A stretch of DNA of 64,000 nucleotides from Acidipropionibacterium acidipropionici (GCF_001441165.1 NZ_CP013126.1:1703551-1767550), one strand, 5' to 3'; numbered from the stretch's first letter, positions 40,006 through 49,545 are shown. Notes: generated by a model from the sequence alone, not told the origin. Numbers and translations: made by a program.

Positions 40006-41523
40006 ATGGGATCGGCGCGTCAACCCCTTCGGTTCGAGGCCTCCTGGGCCGCCGAGCCGCCACTGCTCACCAACCCCGACGTCGACGTCGCCAGGCTGGT
40101 GGCCCGCGGGAGAGGCCGCTCCTTCACGAGCGACGTCACCCTGCTCGACTCCACCGACCACCGGCTGCTGCGAGCCGGGGTGGTGCTCGCCCACCGGGTC
40201 ATCGACTCGATGGGGGAGTGGTACATGGACGCCCCCTCCTGGTCGCCCTGGCTGCCCGCCGACTGCTCCATCGCCCTGGACGCCGCAGGCGACCTGCCCC
40301 GCGACTTCACCTGCCTGGTCAAGCCCTTCCTGCGCGGCGCCACCCTGACCCCCTCGGCCGCCCTGTCCTGCGACCGGCGCGAGATGAGGCTGTTGAAATT
40401 CGACGGCAGCCCGCTGGCCGACATCCGCGACGACCGGATCAGCGTCGTCGAGTCGGGAGTCACCACCAGCCGGGCCCGCGAGGTCACCATCACCCCCCAC
40501 ACCAAGCTCACCGCGAGCCAGCGGGACTGGTTGATCACCCGGATGATCGCCCTGGGCGCCACCCTGGTGGACGCCTTCCCCTCCACCCTCGAGCGGCTCG
40601 GCCCGCGGGCCGGGGCGATGTCCGACGTGCCGCGCAGCGTCCCGCCCAATGTGGCGGCCACCCTCGAGGGATTCGTCGCCAATCGCCTCACCCAGTGCCT
40701 GCGCGCCGTCATGGAGGCCGATCTGGCGGCCCGCAGCGACGGCATGAGGCTGCCCTCGGGGACGGCCGAGCACCCGGTCGAGAAATCCCGCGAGCCCGGG
40801 GTACTGCCCGACAGCAGGCTGCCCGACGAGCTTCTCGATCTGGGCTCCGATCCCATCACGGCGCCCGCCGACGGCATCCACGACGACGGCCGCCACGGCC
40901 GCATCGACGCCCTGCTGGCCACCGTGGCCGAGCTGAGGGCCGTCGTCGAGGGGTTCTCCGATCTGCTGGAACCCCACTGGGTCGGGGATCTGTCCAGGCT
41001 GATCGACCGCGTCCTGGCCCTGGATCCCGACCGCATCACCGTGCACCGGATGCCCGAGACCTACTACCAGTTCCTCGACATGCTGGTCACCTCCACCCGA
41101 GCCCCCAAACTCCGGGGCGACGGCAATGTGCCCGCCGGCCCCGTGCTGGCCGAACGCATCACGACCGGCGTCAGGGAGGTCGTCGAGCGCTGCGACCAGC
41201 TCGACCTGAACAGCGACCACGGATGGGCGCGGGCCCGTCATGCCGCCGAGTCCGCCGCCTCCCTGGTGGGCACGCTGCAGGGCGCCGGCGATTCCCAGAA
41301 GCTGTCCAAGCGGTTGGCGAAGGTGGCTCGTGAGCTGGGGCGCACCGGCTCGGTGAGCCCCGGACCGACCCCCGAGCAGATCGCCGGGTACACCCCCGAG
41401 GAGGCCTTCGAGGCGGGACGCCGCCTGGAGCGCGACCTCGACCGTCAGCGCGAGGGGCGGGCCGAGTTCCTCGAGGAGTGGCCCCAGCAGCGTCGCAGGA
41501 TCGTCAAGGCGATGAAGGCATGA
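40006..41523 (+). CDS. Degenerate CYTH-like protein with helical C-terminal domain
   Basis: A 505-residue protein. Residues 1-190 resemble a CYTH (triphosphate tunnel) domain: LLDSTDHRLLRAGVVLAHRV matches the YxDTxxxxLxxxGxxLRxR segment, and TTSRAREVTITPH the later strands. The first strand is FEASW instead of the catalytic ExExK, so enzyme activity is doubtful. The C-terminal 300 residues are helical (RIDALLATVAELRAVVEGFS) and may be a CHAD-like domain. ATG 40006 has AGAGG upstream. It overlaps tmk by ATGA, so its expression is tied to DNA-precursor synthesis. Confidence 0.7.
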   Translation: MGSARQPLRFEASWAAEPPLLTNPDVDVARLVARGRGRSFTSDVTLLDSTDHRLLRAGVVLAHRVIDSMGEWYMDAPSWSPWLPADCSIALDAAGDLPRDFTCLVKPFLRGATLTPSAALSCDRREMRLLKFDGSPLADIRDDRISVVESGVTTSRAREVTITPHTKLTASQRDWLITRMIALGATLVDAFPSTLERLGPRAGAMSDVPRSVPPNVAATLEGFVANRLTQCLRAVMEADLAARSDGMRLPSGTAEHPVEKSREPGVLPDSRLPDELLDLGSDPITAPADGIHDDGRHGRIDALLATVAELRAVVEGFSDLLEPHWVGDLSRLIDRVLALDPDRITVHRMPETYYQFLDMLVTSTRAPKLRGDGNVPAGPVLAERITTGVREVVERCDQLDLNSDHGWARARHAAESAASLVGTLQGAGDSQKLSKRLAKVARELGRTGSVSPGPTPEQIAGYTPEEAFEAGRRLERDLDRQREGRAEFLEEWPQQRRRIVKAMKA

Positions 41524-42236
41524 ACGCGGGAATCCTGATCGTCCTGGAGGGCGGCGACTCGGTGGGCAAGACCACCCAGTCCCAGTACCTCGACCAGTGG
41601 CTGGACGGCCACGGCGTCGACCATCTCATGACCCGGGAGCCCGGCGGCACGCCGCTGGGCGCCCGGATCCGGGCCCTGCTGCTGGACCCGGCGTCGGGCG
41701 GCATCGACGACCGGGCCGAGGCCCTGCTCTATGCAGCCGACAAGGCCCAGCATGTCACCGAGGTGCTGCGGCCCGCCCTGGAGCGCGGGCAGGTGGTGGT
41801 CTGCGACCGCTATATCGACTCGACGCTGGCCTACCAGGGGGCCGGGCGGATCCTGGAGGCCGAGGAGATCCGGGCCCTGGCACGGTGGTCCACCGACGGG
41901 CTGCGCCCCGACCTCACCGTGCTGCTGGACGCAGACCCCGCCGAGACCACCGCCGCCATCGAGGTCAAGGACCGGATGGAGTCGGAGAGCCTGGAATTCC
42001 ACCGCCGGGTGCGCGACGAGTTCCTGGCACTGGCCGCCCGCGACCCCGGGCGTTACCTGGTGCTGCCTGCCCGCGACTCCCGCGAGTCCATCGCGGCCGC
42101 GGTCCGCGAGCGTCTGGCACCGATGCTTGGGATCGACACAGGGCTGGCAACGGACACAGGGCTGGCAACGGGCACAGGGCCGGGGATCGACGCCGGCTCG
42201 GATTTGTCGGGCCCCGATGGCACCATGAGACCGTGA
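41520..42236 (+). CDS. tmk: Thymidylate kinase
   Basis: A 238-residue kinase converting dTMP to dTDP with ATP. The P-loop is LEGGDSVGKTTQSQYLD, the nucleotide-binding TREPGGTPLGARIR and the DRYIDSTLAYQGAGR segment are typical. The start overlaps the CYTH-like gene and the stop overlaps holB (GTGA). The last 30 residues contain an 18-bp tandem repeat giving TGLAT units and are unrelated to the enzyme core. Confidence 0.96.
   Translation: MNAGILIVLEGGDSVGKTTQSQYLDQWLDGHGVDHLMTREPGGTPLGARIRALLLDPASGGIDDRAEALLYAADKAQHVTEVLRPALERGQVVVCDRYIDSTLAYQGAGRILEAEEIRALARWSTDGLRPDLTVLLDADPAETTAAIEVKDRMESESLEFHRRVRDEFLALAARDPGRYLVLPARDSRESIAAAVRERLAPMLGIDTGLATDTGLATGTGPGIDAGSDLSGPDGTMRP
42135..42184 (+). 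repeat. 18-bp tandem repeat in the 3' end of tmk
   Basis: The unit GACACAGGGCTGGCAACG occurs twice (42135-42152, 42153-42170) and a third, decayed partial unit follows to 42184. The reading frame is kept. Confidence 0.8.
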
Positions 42237-43456
42237 CCAGCGACCCGCAGACGCCGACCGGATCCCCCCTGACCGGGGTGTGGTCCGAGCTCGTCGGTCA
42301 GGAGAAGGCCGTCGCCGTGCTGCGCCGCGCCGTGGCCGGGCAGGCCCACGCGATGAGCCACGCCTGGCTGCTCACCGGCCCGCCCGGTTCGGGACGCTCG
42401 AACGCGGCCCGGGCCTTCGCCGCCGCCCTGGAGTGCGCCGAGGGCGGCTGCGGGGTCTGCAACGACTGCCGGACCGCCGTGTCCGGGGCCCACCCCGACG
42501 TCACCCTGGTGCGCACCGAGACCCTGTCCATCGGGGTCGACGAGGTGCGCCAGCTGGTGCTGCGGGCCGCGATGAGCCCGTCGCGGGGCCGCCGTCAGGT
42601 GGTCGTCGTGGAGGACGCCGACCGGATCACCGAGCGCGGCGCCGACGCCCTCCTCAAGGCCATCGAGGAGCCCGCCGCGCGCACCGTCTGGGTGCTGTGC
42701 GCCCCGACCCCCGACGACGTCATCGTCACCATCCGCTCCCGATGCCGGCGCCTGCACCTGGCGACCCCTCGCGACCGGGCCGTCGCCGAGCTGCTGGCCG
42801 ACCGCGACGGCGTCTCCCCCGAACTGGCCGCCGAGGCCGCCAGAGCCGCACAGGGGCACATCGGCCGGGCCCGCCGCCTGGCCCGCGACGAGGACGCCCG
42901 GGCCCGCCGCGACAAGATCCTCGCCCTGCCCACCAGCCTGGGCGACCTCGGCGACTGCCTGCGCGCCGCCCAGGAGCTCGTCGCCGAGACCGGGGAGGAG
43001 GCCGTCGCCGCCACCGCCGACCAGGACGCCAGGGAACGCGCCGAACTGGAGAAGGCCCTCGGATTCGGCACCAACAGCGCCGGCGGGAGAGGGGTCCGGC
43101 CCAAGCACACCGCAGCCGCGATCAAGGACCTCGAGGATGAGCAGAAGGCCCGCGTCAAGAGGCTCCAGCGCGATGCCCTGGACCGGGTGCTCACCGAGCT
43201 CACCACCTTCCACCGGGACGTCCTGGCCCTGCAGACCGGGGCGGTGCGCCCCGGCGAGGAGCAGCGGCTCGACGGCGCCAGGCTCGTCAACGCCGGGATC
43301 GCCGACCGGATCCGCCAGGTGGCCGAGTCCACCACCTGCGACCGGACCGTCAGGCGCATCGACGCGATCCTCGAGGCGCGCACCGCGCTGGAGACCAACG
43401 TCGCCCCGCAGCTGGCGATGGAGGCCCTGCTGGTCGATCTGGTGCGCCGGGTCTGA
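42233..43456 (+). CDS. holB: DNA polymerase III delta' subunit
   Basis: A 407-residue clamp-loader subunit. AAA+ features are VGQEKAVAVLRRAV, a degenerate Walker A GPPGSGRSNAA without Lys as expected for delta', the zinc cysteines C-x5-C-x2-C-x2-C in CAEGGCGVCNDC, VVVVEDADRITERGADALLKAIEEP spread over the Walker B region, and TIRSRCR as the SRC motif. The GTG start overlaps the tmk stop. The C-terminal 150 residues hold an acidic linker and the helical collar. Gene order topA-x-tmk-holB is an actinobacterial pattern. Confidence 0.95.
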   Translation: MTSDPQTPTGSPLTGVWSELVGQEKAVAVLRRAVAGQAHAMSHAWLLTGPPGSGRSNAARAFAAALECAEGGCGVCNDCRTAVSGAHPDVTLVRTETLSIGVDEVRQLVLRAAMSPSRGRRQVVVVEDADRITERGADALLKAIEEPAARTVWVLCAPTPDDVIVTIRSRCRRLHLATPRDRAVAELLADRDGVSPELAAEAARAAQGHIGRARRLARDEDARARRDKILALPTSLGDLGDCLRAAQELVAETGEEAVAATADQDARERAELEKALGFGTNSAGGRGVRPKHTAAAIKDLEDEQKARVKRLQRDALDRVLTELTTFHRDVLALQTGAVRPGEEQRLDGARLVNAGIADRIRQVAESTTCDRTVRRIDAILEARTALETNVAPQLAMEALLVDLVRRV

Positions 43457-43522
43457 GGGGCCTGGGCGGGGCCACGGAGCGGCCCGTGGAAGGGCACCGC
43501 GGTTCGCGTCCGGCGATTCTCT

Positions 43523-43534
43523 TACACCGGTGTA
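43523..43534. promoter_or_regulatory. Perfect palindrome TACACCGGTGTA
   Basis: A 12-bp palindrome in the 186-bp gap between holB and the DoxX gene, 108 bp before the latter. Operator function is only a possibility. Confidence 0.35.
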
Positions 43535-43642
43535 GTTCGCCGTGCGTGTTGCTCCTGCGCGTCGCCGGGATCCGATGACACAGTGAGAACGTGCCGTGCC
43601 TTGGAGTGAGGCCCGGTTCGATCGAGCCCGTGAGGAGCTGAC

Positions 43643-44458
43643 GTGAGCAAGGCTGTCAAGAGGACGACCGGCAACGACACGAGCGACGACGCCGATACCG
43701 AGTCGACGACAATCATCCCGGAGGCGCCTGAGGCCACCGACGACAACCCGACACAGGTGCTCGGATCCGGCGACAGTGCCCCCTACCGGACGGCGTCCGA
43801 GGACATCTACCGGTCCGGGGACGAGGATTCCGCCGAGCACACCCAGGTGCTGTCGGGGGCGACCCCCGACGAGCCCGACGACCTGGAGGAGCTGCGCCAG
43901 GCCGATGAGCGACGTCGGCAGGAGGCCGAGGAGCGCGCCCGGGAGCGGGCCTCGCGCGACCGCACCCTGGGCACCGTCACCCCGGTCGACGAGCCCGACC
44001 CCGTCGTCGAGCCCGTTCCCAGGCCGTCGACCGACAAGTGGTGGCCCTCACTGGGGCTCTTCCTGTTCCGCCTGGTGATCGCCGGGGTGCTCGGCGTCCA
44101 CAGCTTCCAGCACCTCACCCAGCGCGCCGGCACCCTCGAGATGATCGAGGGGATCGGCCTGCCCTACGCCCCCGAGCTGGTGTGGGTGCTGGGCATCTGC
44201 GAGGGCCTGGCGGCACTCGCCCTGGTGTTCGGGCTGGCGACCCGGATCGCCGGGCTGGGCACCCTGGCCCTGGGAGCCGCGGCCCTGGCCCTCGTCCACT
44301 GGGGCAACTTCAACATCTTCGAGGACTCCGGCATCAAGGGGGAGCCGGCCCTGCTCATCGCGGCCGCCGGCCTGCTGCTGCTGTGCGTGGGCGCCGGTGG
44401 ATGGGCGATCGACGCCCGCAACCGCCACCGTCGCGCCGAGGCCAAGGCCTCCCGCTGA
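43643..44458 (+). CDS. DoxX-family membrane protein with long acidic N-terminus
   Basis: A 271-residue protein. Residues 1-125 are cytoplasmic, charged and low-complexity, with EELRQADERRRQEAEERARE likely helical. The DoxX domain (about 130-260) has four helices, including LFLFRLVIAGVLGVHSFQHL, VWVLGICEGLAALALVFGL and ALLIAAAGLLLLCVGAGG. DoxX proteins act with redox enzymes in oxidative stress responses; the partner here is not apparent. GTG 43643 has GAGGAG eight bases upstream. Confidence 0.85.
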   Translation: MSKAVKRTTGNDTSDDADTESTTIIPEAPEATDDNPTQVLGSGDSAPYRTASEDIYRSGDEDSAEHTQVLSGATPDEPDDLEELRQADERRRQEAEERARERASRDRTLGTVTPVDEPDPVVEPVPRPSTDKWWPSLGLFLFRLVIAGVLGVHSFQHLTQRAGTLEMIEGIGLPYAPELVWVLGICEGLAALALVFGLATRIAGLGTLALGAAALALVHWGNFNIFEDSGIKGEPALLIAAAGLLLLCVGAGGWAIDARNRHRRAEAKASR

Positions 44459-44477
44459 ACCGATCACTTCACTCCGC

Positions 44478-44513
44478 ACCCGCCCCGGCGTCCTCGAGGA
44501 CGCCGGGGCGGGT
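44478..44513. terminator. 36-bp perfect palindrome, terminator after DoxX gene
   Basis: An uninterrupted 18+18 palindrome 20 bp after the stop, followed by CGTTGTC. It would form a very stable hairpin in RNA. Confidence 0.75.
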
Positions 44514-44542
44514 CGTTGTCCGGGGACCGATAGGCTCGCCCC

Positions 44543-45445
44543 ATGGCCCGGGTGATTGCCGTCGCGTTCCAGGAGTTCGGGACGCTCCACTACCTCGACG
44601 TCGGCGACGCCGAGGTGTCGGTGGGCGAGTGGGTGCTCCACCCCACCCCCGATGGGGATGAGCCCGCACGCTGCGTGTGGGGGCCCGGGGAGGTCGACGA
44701 GCCCGATCCGGTGGCCCCCCGTTGGGCCGGGCCGGCCGATGGGAGTCAGGTCGAGCAGGCGGCCGCCCGCCGCGCCGAACGGTCCGGGATCGTCGAGACC
44801 GTGAAGAAGGCGGTCGCCGATCACGAACTGGCCATGGATGTGCTGGCCGTCGACAACATCGACCACGACGACGGCTCCAGGCTCGTCGCGGTGTACTACC
44901 GCAGCACCCACCGGGTGGATTTCCGGGCCCTGGTTCCCGATCTGGCGGGGAGGCTGCGTGCCCGGGTGGACATGCGGCAGGTGTCCGGGCGCAATCCCGC
45001 CCGGCTGGCGGGAGGGGTCGGGGTCTGCGGCCGGGAGCTGTGCTGCACCAGCTTCCTGGATGAGCCCGAGGCGATCGGCATGAGGCTGGCCGCCGATCAG
45101 GGCTACGCCTCCAACCCGCTGGCCGTGACCGGGGTCTGCGGCAAACTCATGTGCTGCCTGCGCTACGAGCACCCCTACTACGTCGACTTCAATGAAAAGG
45201 CGCCACGACTCGGGGAGACGGTGGAGACGCCGTCGGGCACCGGCCCGGTGGTGGGGCGAGATCCGGCCTCGGGGAGCGTGGAGGTGGCCGTCGACGGGAG
45301 GACGATGAGCTGCCCGCTGGTCTCGGTGTGCACGACGGCGGCCCGCCGGCGGTCCCGCGACGAGAACCGGGGCGAGGCCCGGGTCCAGGGCGGCGGGAAG
45401 GCCGGGCGAGGGACCCGGCCCGGACCGTCGGGGGACGACCGATGA
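44543..45445 (+). CDS. ricT: PSP1 C-terminal domain protein, RicT-like
   Basis: A 300-residue protein with the PSP1/RicT core. Conserved features are AVDNIDHDDGSRLVAVYY, VDFRALVPDLAGRLRARVDM, the paired cysteine motifs GVCGRELCCTSFL and GVCGKLMCCLRYEHP, and VDFNEKAPRLGE. In Bacillus the RicT complex binds Fe-S clusters and assists RNase Y; the actinobacterial role is less clear. It commonly neighbours holB, as here. The ATGA overlap joins it to the S33 peptidase. The C-terminal 60 residues are basic and disordered. Confidence 0.92.
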   Translation: MARVIAVAFQEFGTLHYLDVGDAEVSVGEWVLHPTPDGDEPARCVWGPGEVDEPDPVAPRWAGPADGSQVEQAAARRAERSGIVETVKKAVADHELAMDVLAVDNIDHDDGSRLVAVYYRSTHRVDFRALVPDLAGRLRARVDMRQVSGRNPARLAGGVGVCGRELCCTSFLDEPEAIGMRLAADQGYASNPLAVTGVCGKLMCCLRYEHPYYVDFNEKAPRLGETVETPSGTGPVVGRDPASGSVEVAVDGRTMSCPLVSVCTTAARRRSRDENRGEARVQGGGKAGRGTRPGPSGDDR

Positions 45446-47109
45446 GGCTGCGTGCGGCAGCCGCCGCCGTCCTCGCCGCGATCCTGGTGGCCGGCTGTCA
45501 GGGTGCCTCGCAGACCGGCTCGGGTACAGGTTTGGCGTCACGGCCCGCCGCGACCCGCGCGTCGGCCTCCGGGACGGGTGCCGGATCCTGGAGCAGTGCC
45601 GACGCCACCCCGGCGTCCGATCCGCCGGTGGCCTCCTTCGACCCGGCGGCCCACGGCGTCTTCACCGGCGACACCTCCCCGGACCGCCAGAAGGCCGGGT
45701 CCGGAGACTGGGTCGTCGCGCCGGCCGGCCTGGCCTCCCCGCCGGCCGGATCCGGCGTCAGCCGCTATCTGAACTCGAAGATCAGCTGGAAGGCCTGCGG
45801 CAGGTTCCAGTGCGGCAGCGTCGCCGTGCCGCTGGACTGGGACCGTCCCGACGGGCCCGCGATCACCCTGAGGATGAAGAAGGTCACGGCCACCGGCACC
45901 CGACGCGGCACCCTGTTCATCAACCCCGGCGGGCCCGGCTCATCGGGCCAGGACATGCTCAACCGCTTCGACGCCTCCGCCTTCCCCGATCACGACATCA
46001 TCGGCTGGGACCCGCGCGGATCGGGACAGTCGACGCCGGTGAAGTGCGGCACCGACAAGCAGACCGACGCCTACTTCAATCTGGACTCCTCCCCGGACGA
46101 TCAGAAGGAGTGGGACGCCCTCATCGCCGGGAACAAGGCCTTCGCGCAGCAGTGCCGGGCGGCGTCCGGAAGTCTTCTGGACCAGATCTCGACCATCGAC
46201 ACCGCCCGGGATCTGGACTTCCTGCGGTACCTGGTGGGCGACAAGAAGCTGGACTATCTGGGGATCTCCTACGGCACCTTCATCGGCTCCACCTACGCCG
46301 AGATGTACCCGGGACGGGTAGGGCGGATGGTGCTGGACTCGGCGGTCAATATCACCGGTGACGACTCGGTGACCCAGGTGATGGGCTTCGACAAGGCCTT
46401 CCGCGCCTTCGCCGAGTGGTGCGCCGAGCACAACGACCAGTGCCCGCTCGGCAACACGGCCGACAAGGTGATCGCCTCCACGACGAAATTCCTCAACCAG
46501 ATGGACTCCCGTCCCCTGGCGGTCGGATTCCGAGAGCTCACCCAGTCCCTGGCGTCGACCGGGATCGCCTTCTACCTGTACTCGGGAACCGAGTCCTACC
46601 AGTATCTGGGGGCCGCCATCACCTGGGCCCAGCGCGGCGAGGGACGCTACCTGCTGGCCGCTGCCGACTACCTCAACGGACGCGACCCCGACTCCGGGAA
46701 GTGGGAGTCCACGGCCTACGCCTTCCCGGCCATCGCCTGCCGCGACGAGGCCGACCGCGGGCTGGCCGGGGCCAGGACGCAGTGGGCCACCGATTCGAAG
46801 AAGGCCCCGATCCTGGGGCCCACCTTCGGGGCGTCGTTGAGCTGCGTCTACTGGAGTGCGCAGCCCGCCGAGCAGATGCGCATCACCGCGGCCGGTGCGG
46901 CTCCGATCGTCGTGCTGGGGGTCACCGGGGACCCGGCGACTCCCTACGAGCAGGCCCGCTGGATGGCCTCCCAGCTGAGCTCCGGGGTCCTGGTGACTTG
47001 GCGGGGGGCCGGTCACTCGGCCTGGTCGTTGGGCAACTCCTGCCTGCGCTCGGCCGTCTCCGAGTATCTCAATGCCGGGAATGTGCCCCGGAACGGGCTG
47101 ACCTGCTGA
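45442..47109 (+). CDS. Secreted S33-family alpha/beta hydrolase lipoprotein (tripeptidyl aminopeptidase-like)
   Basis: A 555-residue exported peptidase-like hydrolase. The signal ends in lipobox ILVAGC (about residue 19), followed by a Ser/Thr/Gly linker. The catalytic fold starts near KACGRFQCGSVAVPLDW; the oxyanion loop is FINPGGPGSSGQD, the nucleophile elbow GISYGTF with Ser 276, and the C-terminal acid and base lie in GVTGDPATPYEQA and GAGHSAW. It belongs to the group with Streptomyces tripeptidyl aminopeptidases and mycobacterial CaeA-like proteins, which trim peptides outside the cell. It overlaps ricT by 4 bp. Confidence 0.92.
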   Translation: MRLRAAAAAVLAAILVAGCQGASQTGSGTGLASRPAATRASASGTGAGSWSSADATPASDPPVASFDPAAHGVFTGDTSPDRQKAGSGDWVVAPAGLASPPAGSGVSRYLNSKISWKACGRFQCGSVAVPLDWDRPDGPAITLRMKKVTATGTRRGTLFINPGGPGSSGQDMLNRFDASAFPDHDIIGWDPRGSGQSTPVKCGTDKQTDAYFNLDSSPDDQKEWDALIAGNKAFAQQCRAASGSLLDQISTIDTARDLDFLRYLVGDKKLDYLGISYGTFIGSTYAEMYPGRVGRMVLDSAVNITGDDSVTQVMGFDKAFRAFAEWCAEHNDQCPLGNTADKVIASTTKFLNQMDSRPLAVGFRELTQSLASTGIAFYLYSGTESYQYLGAAITWAQRGEGRYLLAAADYLNGRDPDSGKWESTAYAFPAIACRDEADRGLAGARTQWATDSKKAPILGPTFGASLSCVYWSAQPAEQMRITAAGAAPIVVLGVTGDPATPYEQARWMASQLSSGVLVTWRGAGHSAWSLGNSCLRSAVSEYLNAGNVPRNGLTC

Positions 47110-47292
47110 ATCTGCGACCCGGGTCGGATGCCGACTCGGCCCACGGAGGGACCACAGTCCGGCGTCCCGGTGCTGGCGGTCGGACGACGGTCCGGGTTTG
47201 CGCCGTCGCCTCCCCGATCCCGAAACGCCAACTACCGTTGTCCACATGCCGCCGCTGTGCAGGACAGACGCGGAGTTCGAAGGGGTAGGTCG

Positions 47293-47622
47293 ATGGTGGG
47301 TCCGGGCACGATCGGGAGCCGGTGTCTTCGGCTCGCCGGGGTGCTGGCCATCGTGATGATCGTCCTTGGCCTCGAATGGGCGTGGCGCAGCCACTCCTGG
47401 ACCAACCTGGAGAAGAGCTCCGGGCAGTGCGTCATGGTGGGGGAGCGCGTCGACAACGGGAGGGTGCCCGTGGTGCCCTGCCACGACACCGGAGCCAGGA
47501 TGGTGCGCAGCGTCATCAGGCTCGACGCCGAGTGCGACGCCGGCGAGCAGAAGGTCGCCGTCCGCCACGAACTCAGCCACGACACGGGCTATATCGGCGC
47601 CCTGTGCCTCAGCAATCCGTGA
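47293..47622 (+). CDS. Small membrane-anchored protein, LppU/SCO3897-like domain
   Basis: A 109-residue protein with one N-terminal helix (LAGVLAIVMIVLGLEWAW) and an extracytoplasmic domain carrying SGQCVMVGERVDNGRVPVV, PCHDTGARMV, LDAECDAGEQ and YIGALCLSNP. The four cysteines suggest two disulfides, and the spacing resembles the LppU/SCO3897 family. ATG 47293 has GGGGTAGG upstream. It is separated by 183 bp from the S33 gene and convergent with the DUF885 gene. Function unknown. Confidence 0.7.
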   Translation: MVGPGTIGSRCLRLAGVLAIVMIVLGLEWAWRSHSWTNLEKSSGQCVMVGERVDNGRVPVVPCHDTGARMVRSVIRLDAECDAGEQKVAVRHELSHDTGYIGALCLSNP

Positions 47623-47668
47623 CGGACGCCTGAAACCCCTCCACCGGTCGGCGAGGTGGTGCCCGGTA

Positions 47669-49369
47669 TCACCCCAGAATCGCCGACCTCAGGACGTCGA
47701 GGGGGAGTCCGCCGAGGGCCAGGGCGCGGGTGTGGAAGTCCTTGAGGCTGAGATCCGGATCGGCCGCACGGGCGGCGTCCCGCAGCTGGATCCAGGTGCG
47801 CTCGCCGAGCTTGTAGGCCGGAGCCTGGCCGGGCCAGCCGAAGTAGCGGTTCACCTCGAACAGCGCCGAGCCTTCGTCCATCGAGACGTGATTGTTGAAG
47901 AAGGTCCACGCCTTGTCCCAGTTCCAGGCGCCGCCGCCGACCTCGGCCGGGGCGTCGAAACCGCAGTGCAGGCCGATGTCGAGCACCACGCGGGCGGCGC
48001 GCATCGACTGGCTGTCCAACAGGCCCATGAGGTGGCCGGGGTCCTCCATGAATCCGAGGTCGCGCATCAGCCACTCGGCGTACAGCGCCCATCCCTCGCC
48101 GTGGCCCGACGTCCAGCAGGCGTTGCGCCGCCACGAGTTCAGCTGGTCGTGCTGAGCGATGGCCGAGGAGATCTGCAGATGGTGGCCGGGTACGCCCTCG
48201 TGGTAGACGGTGGTGAGTTCGCGCCAGGTGGTGAAGGTGTCGACCCCCTCGGGGACCGCCCACCACATGCGGCCGGGGCGGGAGAAGTCGTCGGAGGGGC
48301 CGGTGTAGTAGACGCCGCCGTCGTGGGTCGGGGCGATCATCCCCTCGATCCGTCGGGCCGGTTCGGGGATGTCGAAGTGGACGCCGTCGAGAGCCTCGAT
48401 GGCCTCGTCGGCGCGGGCCTGCATCCAGTCCTTGAGCGCCTGCGTGCCGTGGATCTGGTAGGCCGGATCGGCGTCGAGGGCCTCCATGGCCTCGGCGACG
48501 GTGGCTCCGGGACGGATGCGCGAGGCCGTCTCCCGCTGCATCTCCTCGATCCGGGCGAGCTCCTCCTGACCCCATGTATAAGTCTCGGCGAGGTCGATCG
48601 TCGACCCCAGGAATTCCCGGGAGGCGAGACGGTAGCGCTGGACGCCCACGGCGTCCTCGTCGGTGGCCTGCGGGTCGATCCGGGTGCGCAGGGTGGCCGC
48701 GACGCCGTCGTAGGCATCCTTGGCCACCTGGACGGCGTCGCCCAGCTGCGAGCGGAGGCTGTCGGAAAGGGGGCCGTCGGCGATGGCGGCGCCGGCGAGG
48801 TATTCGTCGAAGAACCCGCCGGCGGTGGTCCATCCGTCGATCTGGGAGGCCAGCAGGCGCACCTGCCGACGTGCCGGACGGATGCCGGCGTCGATGGAGG
48901 CGAGCTGGGAGGCCAGCCAACCGTCGATCGCCTCGGGTAGCGCGCGGAGGCGCCGGGTGATGGTCTCCCACTGCCCGGGGGTGTCGGTGGGCATGGCGTC
49001 GTAGACGGCGCGGATCGAGTGCAGACCGGTGTCGATGCCGTTGATGGCCAGCAGGTCGTACCCGTTGTCGTGGGTCTCGGCCTCCAGGCCGAGGCGGTTG
49101 CGCATCGCCGCGCGGGTCACCCGGTCGATGTCGTCGGTCGGGACGGTCTGGTCCAGCTCGTCCAGGGCTTTCATGGCGCGCCGGTAGTCGGCGTCGATGC
49201 CGGCGGGGGAGAGGTCGTCGTACTCGTCCTGGCGGCTGTCCAGGCCCAGGTCGGTGGCGAGGAGGGGGCTGGCCTCGACGATCGCGTCGTAGTATCGCTC
49301 GGCGACCTGATCCACCTCGGTGTGGGGGTGGTCGACGGGAGTGGTGGGGGAGTCATCAGCTGCGGTCAC
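47669..49369 (-). CDS. DUF885 family metallopeptidase-like protein
   Basis: A 566-residue cytoplasmic protein of the DUF885 family. The zinc site is TVYHEGVPGHHLQ (HExxxxH type) near residue 370, followed by SGHGEGWALYAEWLMRDLGF, the family's second signature. The N-terminal half is helical. Members are thought to be carboxypeptidase-like enzymes acting on small peptides. The GTG at 49369 is the frame's first start and has no ribosome site. Divergent in direction from tRNA-Thr. Confidence 0.9.
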   Translation of the reverse strand: MTAADDSPTTPVDHPHTEVDQVAERYYDAIVEASPLLATDLGLDSRQDEYDDLSPAGIDADYRRAMKALDELDQTVPTDDIDRVTRAAMRNRLGLEAETHDNGYDLLAINGIDTGLHSIRAVYDAMPTDTPGQWETITRRLRALPEAIDGWLASQLASIDAGIRPARRQVRLLASQIDGWTTAGGFFDEYLAGAAIADGPLSDSLRSQLGDAVQVAKDAYDGVAATLRTRIDPQATDEDAVGVQRYRLASREFLGSTIDLAETYTWGQEELARIEEMQRETASRIRPGATVAEAMEALDADPAYQIHGTQALKDWMQARADEAIEALDGVHFDIPEPARRIEGMIAPTHDGGVYYTGPSDDFSRPGRMWWAVPEGVDTFTTWRELTTVYHEGVPGHHLQISSAIAQHDQLNSWRRNACWTSGHGEGWALYAEWLMRDLGFMEDPGHLMGLLDSQSMRAARVVLDIGLHCGFDAPAEVGGGAWNWDKAWTFFNNHVSMDEGSALFEVNRYFGWPGQAPAYKLGERTWIQLRDAARAADPDLSLKDFHTRALALGGLPLDVLRSAILG

Positions 49370-49545
49370 AGGACGACGCTATCGCGCCGGTGCGACAGGG
49401 AAGGGTGTGACTGGTCGGGGCCCGATGGTGGGTGGCGCCGGGACGGGGTGCGGGACCGGGCTCACGGATTTCGCCTCGCAGCTGCGCGACCGGTATAGTT
49501 CCAGCGGTCCCTCCGGCGGCTCCCAGGAGCTTGCGGGTCGGGCAG

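Noticed and set aside
36673-41241. A 1522-codon open frame on the minus strand opposite topA
   Set aside because: It mirrors topA and the CYTH-like gene, has low-complexity Gly/Val/Leu/Asp composition, no domain and no start signal. Long antisense frames are expected in GC-rich genes.
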